This document shows, in pieces, positions 26,418-34,488 of a DNA stretch of 64,000 bases. Every line of letters begins with the position of its first letter. Positions within the stretch are counted from its first letter, which is position 1. A program made the position numbers and the translations under genes. The stretch covers positions 4,872,175-4,936,174 of the forward strand of contig NZ_CP066784.1 in the NCBI RefSeq assembly GCF_028751195.1, given 5' to 3'. The DNA is from Alicyclobacillus sp. ALC3 (GTDB taxonomy: Bacteria > Bacillota > Bacilli > Alicyclobacillales > Alicyclobacillaceae). The notes beneath the pieces are model-generated. The model saw only the letters and a list, made by a program, of their open reading frames with translations, made no database searches and had not been told where the DNA came from.

Positions 26418-27040
26418 CCCACCAGAGAACGGCGAGCTCTGCCTTAATTGTCCTCGCTGCCGGATTTGGCAGGCGGATGAGGGAACAAAAACTGCTCCTC
26501 GCGGACCGGCAGGGTGTACCCGTGATAAGACGCACTGTCATGACGGCGTGCCGAGCTGCAGACGCATTTGAACGGTCTCAAGTGGTGCTTATCTGTAACC
26601 CTGAATTCCCTGATGTCGCGACTGTCTGTAGCGACCTCCCAGTTCGTGTACAGTGGAACCCCCGCGCTGAGGAGGGGATGTCGACCTCGCTCAGCGTTGG
26701 CATTCGCTGGGCCGATGAAAGGAACTTTGACAGCGCTGTGGTGATTCTCGGAGACCAACCGGAGTTACACCCGGATATCCCTGTCGAACTCGTACGCGCC
26801 CATATGAACGGCCCTAACACGCTGCTCGTGCAAGCGCGCTATCAGGGCGTACCCGGGCATCCGATACTGTTTTCCAGGTCGCTGTATATAGAACTTTGTG
26901 CCGTCTTCGGAGATGAAGGTGGCCGCTCGGTGGTACGCGCTCATCGGGACCAGTGCAAGTACGTAGACTTTTCCACAGAGCCTCTCCCCGATCTCGATAC
27001 TCCGGAGGACTACTCCGCCTTTCTGCGGCGTGACTCCTAA
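26414..27040 (+). CDS. mocA: Molybdenum cofactor cytidylyltransferase (MocA family)
   Basis: MocA-type nucleotidyltransferases add CMP to Mo-molybdopterin to give the MCD cofactor that CoxL-type enzymes use. The 208-residue product has the signature VLAAGFGRRMREQKLLL at its N-terminus. GDQPELHPD and GHPILFSR follow later. GTG 26414 overlaps the xdhC stop. Its presence agrees with a cytosine-dinucleotide-type cofactor for the upstream enzyme. Confidence 0.88.
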   Translation: MTHQRTASSALIVLAAGFGRRMREQKLLLADRQGVPVIRRTVMTACRAADAFERSQVVLICNPEFPDVATVCSDLPVRVQWNPRAEEGMSTSLSVGIRWADERNFDSAVVILGDQPELHPDIPVELVRAHMNGPNTLLVQARYQGVPGHPILFSRSLYIELCAVFGDEGGRSVVRAHRDQCKYVDFSTEPLPDLDTPEDYSAFLRRDS

Positions 27041-27101
27041 TAAATACAAATATTATGAACAATTATCGATGTAGTATAACAACACCTTCACATTCCTGAT
27101 C

Positions 27102-27110
27102 TGTTATAAT
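27102..27110 (+). promoter_or_regulatory. Extended -10 promoter of the 51-residue zinc protein
   Basis: TGT followed by TATAAT at 27105-27110 is an extended -10. It lies 35 bp before ATG 27145 in an AT-rich gap. No clear -35 was found at 17 bp. Confidence 0.5.
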
Positions 27111-27144
27111 ACAATATAGAAAATCCTCGTGGGGGGCGCAGTCG

Positions 27145-27300
27145 ATGAACACAGCATCAGCGTATGAGTCCACTACTGAATTCTCTGGCCAATTTGCAGA
27201 CGGTCGCAAAGAGTGCATGGTTTGCGGCAGTGAGATCGATGAGCAGTTTGAGTCCATTTTGTTCGAGTGCGAGCGTTGTATGAACGAACGCCCAGAGTAA
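27145..27300 (+). CDS. Small zinc-ribbon protein, 51 residues
   Basis: ATG 27145 to TAA 27298-27300 encodes 51 residues with two CxxC pairs (CMVC and CERC) spaced 14 residues apart. This is a typical single zinc ribbon. GGGGGG lies 8 bp upstream of the start. The gene has its own extended -10 promoter and an exceptionally strong terminator, so it forms an independent unit after mocA. I do not recognise the family; a role as regulator or zinc/metal sensor is only a guess. Confidence 0.7.
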   Translation: MNTASAYESTTEFSGQFADGRKECMVCGSEIDEQFESILFECERCMNERPE

Positions 27301-27320
27301 AGAAACAGTCCGCATGTGTT

Positions 27321-27361
27321 CAAGGCCGGCTTGCCCCTTAGGGCAAGCCGGCCTTGTTTTT
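27321..27361 (+). terminator. Very strong terminator after the zinc-ribbon gene
   Basis: A perfect 16-bp stem (27321-27336 with 27341-27356), loop CTTA, is followed by TTTTT. Because the stem is symmetric it could also work in the other direction, though the A-run on that side is weak. Confidence 0.95.
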
Positions 27362-27617
27362 GTCTCCTCAGCCGTGCTGAAACGCACGCGCGATTGCCGC
27401 GAAAACTCACAACCGCCAACAATTCGGCTCCTGCTGGGAGTCATATCCGGCGGACCAGTCCACGTACAATGGTCACACAGCTTGACTTTTCAAACAGACA
27501 GACAGACATCGGAGAGCTGAACTACGCCTCAAAGGGAGCGCAGGTGAGTAACTTCTAATTCATTTTTGCCGTACTCCCGGCCCATCCGTTTCGAGGCGAA
27601 GGAGGGGGATTCAACGT
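27362..27617 (+). other. Intergenic region before the LysM gene
   Basis: The 256 bp have no convincing gene. A TTGACT near 27482 has no matching -10. I looked for the c-di-AMP (ydaO) riboswitch blocks common before LysM genes and did not find them. GAAGGAGGGGG near 27599 is the ribosome binding site of the next gene. Confidence 0.4.
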
Positions 27618-28460
27618 ATGCGTCAGAGCAAAGGGATTTTGGCTTTGATCTGTGCCGTATGGATGAGCCTGATTTCGAGCCTGTTTGTGATCACGACGAC
27701 TGCAAAAGCGCAAACGACTGTGACCGTACATAGAGGCGACACCCTGTGGGCGATTGCCGTGCAACACCACACAAGCGTGGCACAGTTAGAGCACACGAAT
27801 CATCTCACCACCGACATCCTACAAATTCACCAACGTCTCGTGATGCCGCCTCATGATGCGACACGTTTCAGTCCTATCCCGAAGACCCGTTACGTCGTGA
27901 AGCGCGGCAACTCACTTTGGGCGATATCTGTGCAGTATGGGGTAACGGTCTACCAACTGGAATCTTGGAATCATCTTCACTCCAGCGTCATTTATCCCGG
28001 TGAAACCCTGTGGATCCGTACATCACGAGCAACGTGGCACGACGTTCGACCAGCGAAGTCAACGCCGCAGCGGCAAGTGAACACAATCAACCGCGGCATC
28101 CCCCTGCGCTTTATCTCTGTGTATCAGCAAGCCGGCAAGCGCTACGGCATTCCCTGGACAGTACTGGCAGCTATCCATCATATAGAGACCAATTTTGGTA
28201 CAACGTCTGAAATCAGTGTAGATGGGGCAGAAGGACCTATGCAGTTTATGCCGTCAACATTCGCAGAGTATGCCGTGACAGCTCCTGGACACCCCGGACC
28301 TCCGAACATTAACAACGTCTACGACGCAATTTGGACCTGCGCCCACATGTTGGCGGCCGACGGGTACCGCACCAATCCGACCGGCGCCCTGTACCTATAT
28401 AACCACTCGATGTTCTACGTATCTGATGTTCGCCGATTAGCGAACGAATATGCAGCCTAA
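27618..28460 (+). CDS. Secreted LysM lytic transglycosylase
   Basis: The 280-residue exported peptidoglycan enzyme begins with a signal peptide (residues 1-31, ending AKA). Two LysM domains follow (about 34-77 and 90-133), both with the GD/GN(T/S)LWAI(A/S)VQ motif. A C-terminal lysozyme-like transglycosylase domain (about 160-280) has the catalytic Glu in HHIETNFG and the GPMQFMPSTF segment. It probably trims or remodels cell wall or cortex. AAGGAGGGGG precedes ATG 27618. Confidence 0.9.
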   Translation: MRQSKGILALICAVWMSLISSLFVITTTAKAQTTVTVHRGDTLWAIAVQHHTSVAQLEHTNHLTTDILQIHQRLVMPPHDATRFSPIPKTRYVVKRGNSLWAISVQYGVTVYQLESWNHLHSSVIYPGETLWIRTSRATWHDVRPAKSTPQRQVNTINRGIPLRFISVYQQAGKRYGIPWTVLAAIHHIETNFGTTSEISVDGAEGPMQFMPSTFAEYAVTAPGHPGPPNINNVYDAIWTCAHMLAADGYRTNPTGALYLYNHSMFYVSDVRRLANEYAA

Positions 28461-28470
28461 ATCAGCGAAT

Positions 28471-28499
28471 TTGACAGTCACCCGCAATCTACGTACTAT
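28471..28499 (+). promoter_or_regulatory. Sigma-A promoter of trxA
   Basis: A consensus TTGACA at 28471-28476 is followed after 17 bp by TACTAT at 28494-28499. It lies about 95 bp upstream of the trxA start. Confidence 0.75.
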
Positions 28500-28595
28500 A
28501 TTAATGTAAGTGGATATAGGTTAGGAAGCAGTTTACATCGAGGTCGAGAATGCCTGACCCGGACACTTCACGATTTTCGCAGGGAGGGGAAAATT

Positions 28596-28916
28596 TTGGG
28601 CACACAAAAGGTTACTGATACAACATTCGCTGATTTCATCGGGGGCGATAAGCCCGTATTAGTTGATTTTTGGGCAAGCTGGTGTGGACCGTGTAAAATG
28701 ATGGCCCCTGTTCTGGAAGAAGTCGCCGATGAATATCAAGGGCAATTGCTTGTCGGAAAACTCGACGTCGACCAGAATCCGCAAACCACTGAACAGTTCG
28801 GCATCATGAGCATTCCGACGCTGCTGTTGTTCAAAGACGGCAAAGCAGTGAAGGAAATCGTCGGTTACAGGCCAAAAGCCGACCTTGTGTCGCAGTTGTC
28901 CGGAATTGTTGGATAA
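28596..28916 (+). CDS. trxA: Thioredoxin
   Basis: The 106-residue thioredoxin has active site WCGPC (Cys30 and Cys33), the buried Asp in VDFWA and the cis-Pro in SIPTL. It is the general cytosolic disulfide reductase. It starts with TTG 28596, preceded 6 bp upstream by GGGAGGGG. It stands 36 bp before namA and the two may be co-transcribed. Confidence 0.96.
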   Translation: MGTQKVTDTTFADFIGGDKPVLVDFWASWCGPCKMMAPVLEEVADEYQGQLLVGKLDVDQNPQTTEQFGIMSIPTLLLFKDGKAVKEIVGYRPKADLVSQLSGIVG

Positions 28917-28952
28917 ACTAGCACAGCACTTCACACAGAAAGGACTGCACCG

Positions 28953-29975
28953 ATGTCGCACTTGTTTTCACCCTACACGTTGCTTGGATTGACGCTCAAA
29001 AACCGCATTGTAATGGCTCCCATGTGTCAATACTCAGTCACCGAGAAGGACGGCAAGCCCAATGACTGGCATTATACGCATCTGACGAGTCGAGCCATTG
29101 GTGACACGGGTTTGGTGCTCTTCGAAATGACAGATGTCGAACCCGATGGGCGCATCACTGACCAGGACCTCGGTCTCTGGTCCGATGAACAGATTCCGGC
29201 TTTTAAGCGAATTATTGATGCATGCCACGGATATGGGGCAAAGGTCGGCATCCAAATTGCTCACGCGGGCCGTAAAGCGATGGACGCAACGGAGCCGGTT
29301 GCGCCGTCTGCAATCCGCTATGCCGATGAAGGGTACAAGACGCCCAGAGAACTATCCACGGATGGAGTAGAAGCGGTCGTGGGGATGTTCCGTGAAGCGG
29401 CTCGCCGTGCAGTCGCTGCTGGTGTTGACACCATTGAGTTACACGGTGCGCACGGCTACCTGATTCATCAGTTCCAATCTCCGCTGACTAACCGCCGTTC
29501 TGACCGCTATGGGCAAAACTTGGCTCAGTTTGGTGTGGAAGTCATACGCGCGGTAAAGCAGGTCATGCCGCCGACGATGCCACTGTTCATGCGCGTCTCC
29601 GCCGTTGAATATGCAGATGGAGGATACGACATCGACCATGGCATTGAAATTTGCCGTCAGTATCGTGATGCCGGAGTCGACATGTTCCATGTCAGTTCAG
29701 GTGGCGAGGGCCATGCCGGTGTCCGCCGCCCAGGCAACTATCCTGGCTATCAAGTCCCGTTCGCCCGGGCGATCAAAGAGGCACTGCATGCGCCGGTGAC
29801 AGCTGTCGGCATCCTCGAGGATGCTCATTTGGCCGAGTCAGTCGTCGCGAACGGAGATGCTGACTTGGTGGCAATCGGGCGCGGTATGCTTCGAGATCCG
29901 TATTGGGCCATTCATGCAGCCCAGGTGCTCGGAGTCAAACCAGAGGTGCCTCCCCAGTACGCGCGAGCATTTTGA
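28953..29975 (+). CDS. namA: NADPH dehydrogenase, Old Yellow Enzyme family (YqjM type)
   Basis: This FMN-dependent ene-reductase of the thermophilic-like class (YqjM/NamA) acts on alpha,beta-unsaturated carbonyls and nitro compounds, often in oxidative or electrophile stress. Cys25 in MAPMCQYS tunes FMN, and the substrate-binding His pair is in HGAHGYL. The product is 340 residues, standard for the class. It follows trxA and precedes a PerR-like regulator, a redox-themed neighbourhood. Confidence 0.93.
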   Translation: MSHLFSPYTLLGLTLKNRIVMAPMCQYSVTEKDGKPNDWHYTHLTSRAIGDTGLVLFEMTDVEPDGRITDQDLGLWSDEQIPAFKRIIDACHGYGAKVGIQIAHAGRKAMDATEPVAPSAIRYADEGYKTPRELSTDGVEAVVGMFREAARRAVAAGVDTIELHGAHGYLIHQFQSPLTNRRSDRYGQNLAQFGVEVIRAVKQVMPPTMPLFMRVSAVEYADGGYDIDHGIEICRQYRDAGVDMFHVSSGGEGHAGVRRPGNYPGYQVPFARAIKEALHAPVTAVGILEDAHLAESVVANGDADLVAIGRGMLRDPYWAIHAAQVLGVKPEVPPQYARAF

Positions 29976-29982
29976 TCACGAT

Positions 29983-30017
29983 TGTACGGGTGAGTCACGT
30001 ACTCACCCGTACATTTT
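29983..30017 (+). terminator. Rho-independent terminator after namA
   Basis: A perfect 13-bp stem TGTACGGGTGAGT / ACTCACCCGTACA with a 5-nt loop is followed by TTTT. It begins 8 bp after the namA stop. Confidence 0.92.
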
Positions 30018-30049
30018 GGCTACTTGGTTCCCATACATCTCCTACACAG

Positions 30050-30078
30050 TTGCACGTACTCCCGTTTGTATTTAGAAT
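30050..30078 (+). promoter_or_regulatory. Sigma-A promoter of the Fur-family gene
   Basis: TTGCAC at 30050-30055 and TAGAAT at 30073-30078 are 17 bp apart. TTAGAAT over the -10 resembles a PerR half-site, but the second half is not conserved. Confidence 0.65.
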
Positions 30079-30111
30079 GAATCCATCTTTCACATTCGGG
30101 GGGACGGCTCC

Positions 30112-30510
30112 ATGTACCGCAACCTTCATCTAACCCCACAGCGCAAGTCTGTCTACGACATAGTCAGCCAATCAGCCGATCATCCGACTGCAGCGGACGT
30201 GATGGAACGCTTGCGTCAGGCAGGGCACAAGCTCGCATACGCTACCGTGTACAACTCGTTGCGCTATTTGACAGACGCCGGTGTCATCCAAGAGTTAAGA
30301 ATGGGGTCTGGAGCTGCGAGGTATGACGCACGTTTAGAGGCCCATCAACACGTGGTCTGCACGCAGTGCGGACGTGTCGATGAGATTTTTGAGGTCATGC
30401 CGGCGGGATATGCAGAGGCTATCACGAACGAAACTGGCTATCGCGTCGACCACGTCGACGTCGTCGCTAAGGGAGTTTGTCCGGACTGTGCAAAGTCATC
30501 CCGCCACTAG
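30112..30510 (+). CDS. Fur-family transcriptional regulator, PerR-like
   Basis: The 132-residue protein has an N-terminal winged helix (recognition segment ATVYNSLRYL) and a C-terminal dimer domain. The latter carries CTQC and CPDC structural-zinc pairs and the AHQH regulatory metal site. Length and motifs fit PerR, the peroxide-sensing repressor, better than Zur or Fur, but this is not certain. It is convergent with dedA; the two stops are 2 bp apart. Confidence 0.85.
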   Translation: MYRNLHLTPQRKSVYDIVSQSADHPTAADVMERLRQAGHKLAYATVYNSLRYLTDAGVIQELRMGSGAARYDARLEAHQHVVCTQCGRVDEIFEVMPAGYAEAITNETGYRVDHVDVVAKGVCPDCAKSSRH

Positions 30511-30512
30511 AT

Positions 30513-31133
30513 TCATCGGTCTTCAATCCTAGAGCGCTCACCGGCATCATCAAAACGCTTGCGACGACGTAAGAAACTAATAATGTAAAAGAGCAGAGCC
30601 ACGACCACTAAGATACTAAGGAAGTTGGCAAAGGGCGCTACGTGCTGCCAATTGTGGCCCAAGTCACTGCCTGCCCAGGTGAGGACGTACACCCAGGGCA
30701 GAGATCCCATCGCGCTGTAAATCAAGAATTTGGACACGCGCATTTTCCCCATTCCGGCGGGGAGGGAGATGAAAGTGCGCACAATAGGCAAAACCCGACC
30801 GATCAATACCGAAATTTCGCCACGTCCCTGAAACCACTGCTCTGCTTTGTCCAGATGTCTAGAGTTCAGCCTCACATAAGAGCCGTACCGCAGTAGCAAA
30901 CGGCGCCCACCAAATCGTCCGAGCAAGTAAGCCAACAACGACCCAACCACATTCCCTGCGGTTCCGGCTAAAACAACTCCCCAGAAATTGAAATGACCAA
31001 CAGCCGCCAGAAATCCCCCAAACGGCATGATGACCTCGCTCGGCAGGGGAATGCAGGCACTCTCTAACAACATTGCACAGAAGATCGCGACATATCCCCA
31101 CGTCATGACAGCCGATGCGAGCTCGTGCGTCAC
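30513..31133 (-). CDS. DedA-family membrane protein
   Basis: The 206-residue protein has about five hydrophobic segments. It has the DedA signatures ESACIPLPSEVIMPFGG and GRVLPIVRTFISLPAGMG, the latter containing the conserved arginine and proline. DedA proteins act in lipid-carrier recycling (undecaprenyl phosphate or phosphatidylethanolamine flipping) and proton-motive-force homeostasis. It starts with GTG 31133; AGAGAGGTG lies 7 nt upstream and is inside the preceding small gene, which it overlaps by 4 bp. Confidence 0.92.
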   Translation of the reverse strand: MTHELASAVMTWGYVAIFCAMLLESACIPLPSEVIMPFGGFLAAVGHFNFWGVVLAGTAGNVVGSLLAYLLGRFGGRRLLLRYGSYVRLNSRHLDKAEQWFQGRGEISVLIGRVLPIVRTFISLPAGMGKMRVSKFLIYSAMGSLPWVYVLTWAGSDLGHNWQHVAPFANFLSILVVVALLFYIISFLRRRKRFDDAGERSRIEDR

Positions 31134-31303
31134 CCGTCTTCACCTCTCTGCAGGTAATCTTCGACGAAAAGACGCACCTGTGTGCAGAACAGTTCACTAC
31201 CGTGGCAGACAACTTTGCCGTACGTGGCTGCGCCAGTAAACTCATTCGGGAAGTCACCTAAACGAAAATCACCAACACAGATAGCAGGGTTAAACACTTG
31301 CAT
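31130..31303 (-). CDS. Small hypothetical protein coupled to dedA
   Basis: The 57-residue frame from ATG 31303 ends with TGA overlapping the dedA GTG start (GTGA), which suggests coupling. It is mixed in composition with two Cys residues and no membrane segment. AAAGG sits directly before the ATG, which is a poor ribosome binding site. A TTG at 31333 gives 67 residues. No family was recognised. Confidence 0.4.
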   Translation of the reverse strand: MQVFNPAICVGDFRLGDFPNEFTGAATYGKVVCHGSELFCTQVRLFVEDYLQRGEDG

Positions 31304-31326
31304 CCTTTGGGAAGACTGGCGGGCGG

Positions 31327-31356
31327 TTGACAAAGCACAACATATTCCAGTACAAT
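31327..31356 (+). promoter_or_regulatory. Strong sigma-A promoter of an orphan transcript
   Basis: TTGACA at 31327-31332 and TACAAT at 31351-31356 are 18 bp apart. It points away from dedA and into a stretch without an intact gene, ending at the terminator at 31512-31543. Confidence 0.7.
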
Positions 31357-31362
31357 ATCTCG

Positions 31363-31543
31363 GTTAGCAGGTTGCGCGGGTAACACCAGGATTCAGAGTT
31401 CTTGGTAGTGTTTCGCTATTGTTTTGATTCACCAGGCGCGGTCGCGGAACCGCATGGTCGCTTGAGAGGTTGGGCTTGCGACGTTTCTAAACTGAAAACC
31501 TGTAAAGCAGTGGGCGGTCACCAAATGGGAGGACCGCCCTTTT
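31363..31543 (+). ncRNA. Candidate structured RNA or orphan leader, about 180 nt
   Basis: Between a strong promoter and a strong terminator, about 180 nt hold no supported gene. The 5' part AGCAGGTT can pair with AACCTGT near 31496-31502. Inside, CAGGCG and CGCTTG close a hairpin that also contains CGGT/ACCG. A long, closed, irregular hairpin with a terminator fits a small RNA (6S-like) or a riboswitch-type leader whose gene has decayed. I could match no known riboswitch consensus. Confidence 0.45.
31512..31543 (+). terminator. Terminator of the orphan transcript
   Basis: GGGCGGTC at 31512-31519 pairs with GACCGCCC at 31532-31539, loop 12 nt, followed by TTTT. Confidence 0.85.
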
Positions 31544-31919
31544 CAAAACCCAACGGTGCCATAGCCAAGGGGAGAGTGAACTTGCCGGACTCTGTCGTGA
31601 TGCGCCTTGTGCATCTCGACGACGTATCACGACTGACTCAGTTGCTGCTGAATTTCGTGGCAAAAAGATTGACGAGCGACTGTTTAAAGCTGCTCTCGTA
31701 CAAGCCGCCAAAGGCAGATCGTTGGTCAACTTCATCCAGTACTCGGAGAACGAATACTCTGCCCGGAGGTTTAGCAGGAACTCCCGTCCGCTTAAAGTCC
31801 GAGCAACTCTCCGCTCGCAAAGAACAGAAAGTCGTTGCTTTGCTGCCCTGTCACAACAGTGGCAGTCGCCGCCAACTATAAGACAAGGAGTTGAGAGTTT
31901 TGAAAATGGGTTAATCCCG
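31544..31919 (+). other. Degenerate stretch without an intact gene
   Basis: A ribosome-binding-site-like GGGGAGAG at 31571-31578 is followed by a TTG-started frame that reads MRLVHLDDVSRLTQLLL, like a GNAT N-terminus. It then loses coherence; protein-like text continues in another frame near 31660-31750. It looks like gene debris rather than a working gene. Confidence 0.35.
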
Positions 31920-32050
31920 ATGGTGATTCGTGTGCTTTCTCCCGAAGACGCGTCGACGTACAGTGAGCTGCGTTTGCAGGCGTTGCAACACAACCCAGAG
32001 GCGTTTACAACCACTCGCTCTATCCTACAGACGGCGTGGGATTGGCAACA
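31920..32050 (+). pseudogene. N-terminal fragment of a GNAT acetyltransferase
   Basis: From ATG 31920 the frame reads like the start of a GNAT enzyme (VIRVLSPEDASTYSELRLQA, then NPEAF). It loses similarity within about 40 codons, before the acetyl-CoA-binding motif, and runs out into the next gene. The rest of the gene appears to be deleted. Confidence 0.55.
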
Positions 32051-32112
32051 GTCTGTGAGGATGACCGCGCCGATGTCAAAGGCGGATTCAGCCAGTGTGG
32101 GAGGAAGTTTAA

Positions 32113-32631
32113 ATGAAACAAATCGCCATCATAGGTTCACCCGGGGCCGGCAAATCCACATTTGCTCGTCAACTCGGCGACATTACGGCCATTGAAGTGT
32201 TTCACCTAGACAGCTTGTTCTGGAAACCCAGGTGGGTCGAGACACCAAAGTCGGAGTGGATAGAACTGCAACATAGCTTGGTCAAAAGACCCACGTGGAT
32301 CATCGACGGCAACTATGCGGCGACCATGGATATCCGCATCGATGCTGCAGACACGGTAATATTCCTCGATTTTGCGCGCCGCGTGTGTTTGTACCGAGTT
32401 GCCAAGAGAGTGCTTCGTTATCACGGGCAAACCAGACCAGACCTGGGCAAGGAGTGTCCAGAGAAGATTGATGTCGCGTTTCTGTGGTACATCTGGGGAT
32501 TTCGAAAGCGTGAGCACGAGACAATTGTGAAACGGCTACACGCAGCCAAACAAGCCGGAAAACAGGTGATACGGTTGAAGACGAGACGTGAAGTCGCTGA
32601 GTACCTGGCTTTATTGGGTTCACAGCGATAG
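32113..32631 (+). CDS. P-loop kinase-like protein (adenylate kinase-like/FlaR family)
   Basis: The 172-residue NTPase has an N-terminal Walker A, GSPGAGKST (residues 8-16). It also has the HLDSLFWKP segment, a DGNY motif and a Walker-B-like VIFLDFARR. This pattern is typical of the adenylate kinase-like proteins often annotated as DNA topology modulation protein FlaR. The substrate is unknown. GGGAGGAAG lies before ATG 32113. Confidence 0.85.
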   Translation: MKQIAIIGSPGAGKSTFARQLGDITAIEVFHLDSLFWKPRWVETPKSEWIELQHSLVKRPTWIIDGNYAATMDIRIDAADTVIFLDFARRVCLYRVAKRVLRYHGQTRPDLGKECPEKIDVAFLWYIWGFRKREHETIVKRLHAAKQAGKQVIRLKTRREVAEYLALLGSQR

Positions 32632-32910
32632 CTCAAGGACGTGACATCATGAGAGCAACTCGTGCCATTGACATCCCTTATGTAGGAGCCACGTGGGAAT
32701 ACCGTTTGAGAGACGAATGAATCAGGGGACACCCAACACATACTGCAGACACGGTGTACGACTTGTCCGAGATGTCAGGATGATGATACACATTCCAAAA
32801 CTTTCACACGGGCATTCAATGAGGAGACGTTACCCATACTGCGCTCTCGCGCAGTGTCGAGAAGCACCCCTCGGAGTAGTGCGACATGGGAGTGTCGATT
32901 GTTGATCTGG
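32632..32910 (+). other. Gap without gene
   Basis: The 279 bp between the P-loop gene and the broken exporter show no credible coding frame, hairpin or promoter. Confidence 0.4.
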
Positions 32911-34346
32911 ATGTGGGACCGCTTCGTGGCGTCTGATCCTGGACTGGCTCGACTGCAAACGACATTGCGTGCCGCTACCGCAGTCGCAACCACAATCGGT
33001 GTCGAGTTCGGGCTTACTGCACTCATGCATGTTGGCGGAAAAGGAGCGATTGTCAGCATGCTACTAGGTGCCATTGTATCAATGATGGGCACGCTCTCAG
33101 CATCACGACCGGTATTGTGGCACAAATACGAGTAGCATCGGGATTTCCTATTGCACTCGGAATGGGTCTGGTCGGTGGTACGATCGCAAGTGAAAACACG
33201 CTACTTCGAATCAGTCCCGAACGTTCTTTGCGACGGGCACTTAGCGCCTATCGTTCGCGTGCGCGCGTGTTCGCAGGTGTATGTGCTGAATCATTGCGTA
33301 CTCCCCCGGGACCTGAACGCGAAAAACAACTGAGAAGAGTGATGGCACAACAAATTCAGTTATCTGAGGCCGAGCTCATTGTGGAAGGCTGGTCAGCTGA
33401 GGTGCGTTCCCTCCCTGCCGGTTGGTCCGGAGCTACCGTACGCAGATATCTCCTCGATGCAGAGCATGCACTTGACCGACTCGCCGCCAGTTCGAAGTTA
33501 CTCCTAGCATTAGAATCAGAAATTACCAGTACAGCGGCGGCTGCCGCTGAATTCCTGGCTTTGCGTAATGACGTGTCCTCTGCGAAGAAGGCACGTGACA
33601 TAATTCAATGTACGGAGCGAACCGAAGATGAGCTTGTCGTTCATCAAAACAGTACAACGGTATTACTGGGCCGTGATCGCGGCCTTTGTCATGTTCACTG
33701 GGACTGCAACGCGCTCGGAAACCTTCGTAAAGGGTCTCGTGTTATTGGGACACTCGTTGGTCTTGTTGTTTCGATTTCGGTTGCGGAGTTGACTAATGGG
33801 CGCGTCGTATGGGTAATTTCAGTGGTTATCGCATGCATTTTCTGCGGGTTTTACTTATTTCGGATCTCGTATGCGTTCATGATCTTTTTCATCACAATCA
33901 TGATTGGACAATTGTATAGCGTACTTCATATATTTTCACCGGGACTTCTGGTATTGCGTCTGGAGGAGACGGCAATCGGGGCAGGGGCTGGATTTGTGGT
34001 CGCCTTAGTTGTTGTTCCTTTGTCGACTCGAGATACAATACGTGCAGCACGCAACAATCTTTTGGTATAAATTTCGAAGTTCATGCAAAGGTCGGATGAG
34101 CGTATCAAAGACCCGTCCACTGACGCGAGCGAACTCGGGTCCATGTGCAGTGAATTGGCTGACGTGACGGTTCGTTGGACCAAAGAGAACGCCCATAACG
34201 ACCACCAGCCAATGACAGCACAGGCAAACACCGAGCAGATTCTGGTTCATCTCGACGACCCAATCGCGGACCCGGTCCTACGCAAATTGTTACACATACG
34301 GCGCCTTTTACCTGACCTCGCGAACAAATCAGACGATCCACTATAA
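32911..34346 (+). pseudogene. Decayed FUSC-family aromatic acid/efflux membrane protein
   Basis: The pieces read in order as one FUSC protein. Frame 1 starts at ATG 32911 (MWDRFVASDPG) and runs to about 33105. Frame 2 covers 33105-33620. A third frame, about 33628-33738, carries the conserved YYWAVIAAFVMFTGTATRSE core. Frame 2 resumes to TAA 34068-34070. After this stop the same frame continues to 34346. At least three frameshifts and one nonsense codon make it non-functional. The hydrophobic blocks before and after match the two FUSC membrane bundles. Confidence 0.8.
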
Positions 34347-34488
34347 GCCTAAAGGGTTCTATTGTCTAACATGTTCTGGTACAACGAGATTACGTCCGTC
34401 TGTACAAAATGTGACTATGCAGTTTGAGACGCAGGTGGGGTCGCGCGTCTCCAGTTGCGCTACTATCGAAACGATTGGTGGGAGGAAT

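Noticed and set aside
27362..27617. Possible c-di-AMP (ydaO) riboswitch before the LysM gene
   Set aside because: The context is right, but the conserved blocks (GCCGAAUCC, GGAGGAACC and the 3' pseudoknot part) are not present.
30066..30082. PerR box over the Fur-family promoter
   Set aside because: Only one half-site (TTAGAAT) matches; the second half lacks the inverted repeat.
31363..31543. T-box, SAM, TPP or preQ1 leader
   Set aside because: None of their core motifs (T-box AGGGTGG, SAM-I or TPP core blocks) could be aligned.
31402..31881. 159-codon frame spanning the orphan RNA and its terminator
   Set aside because: It reads through a strong terminator, has no ribosome binding site, and its text is not protein-like over most of its length.
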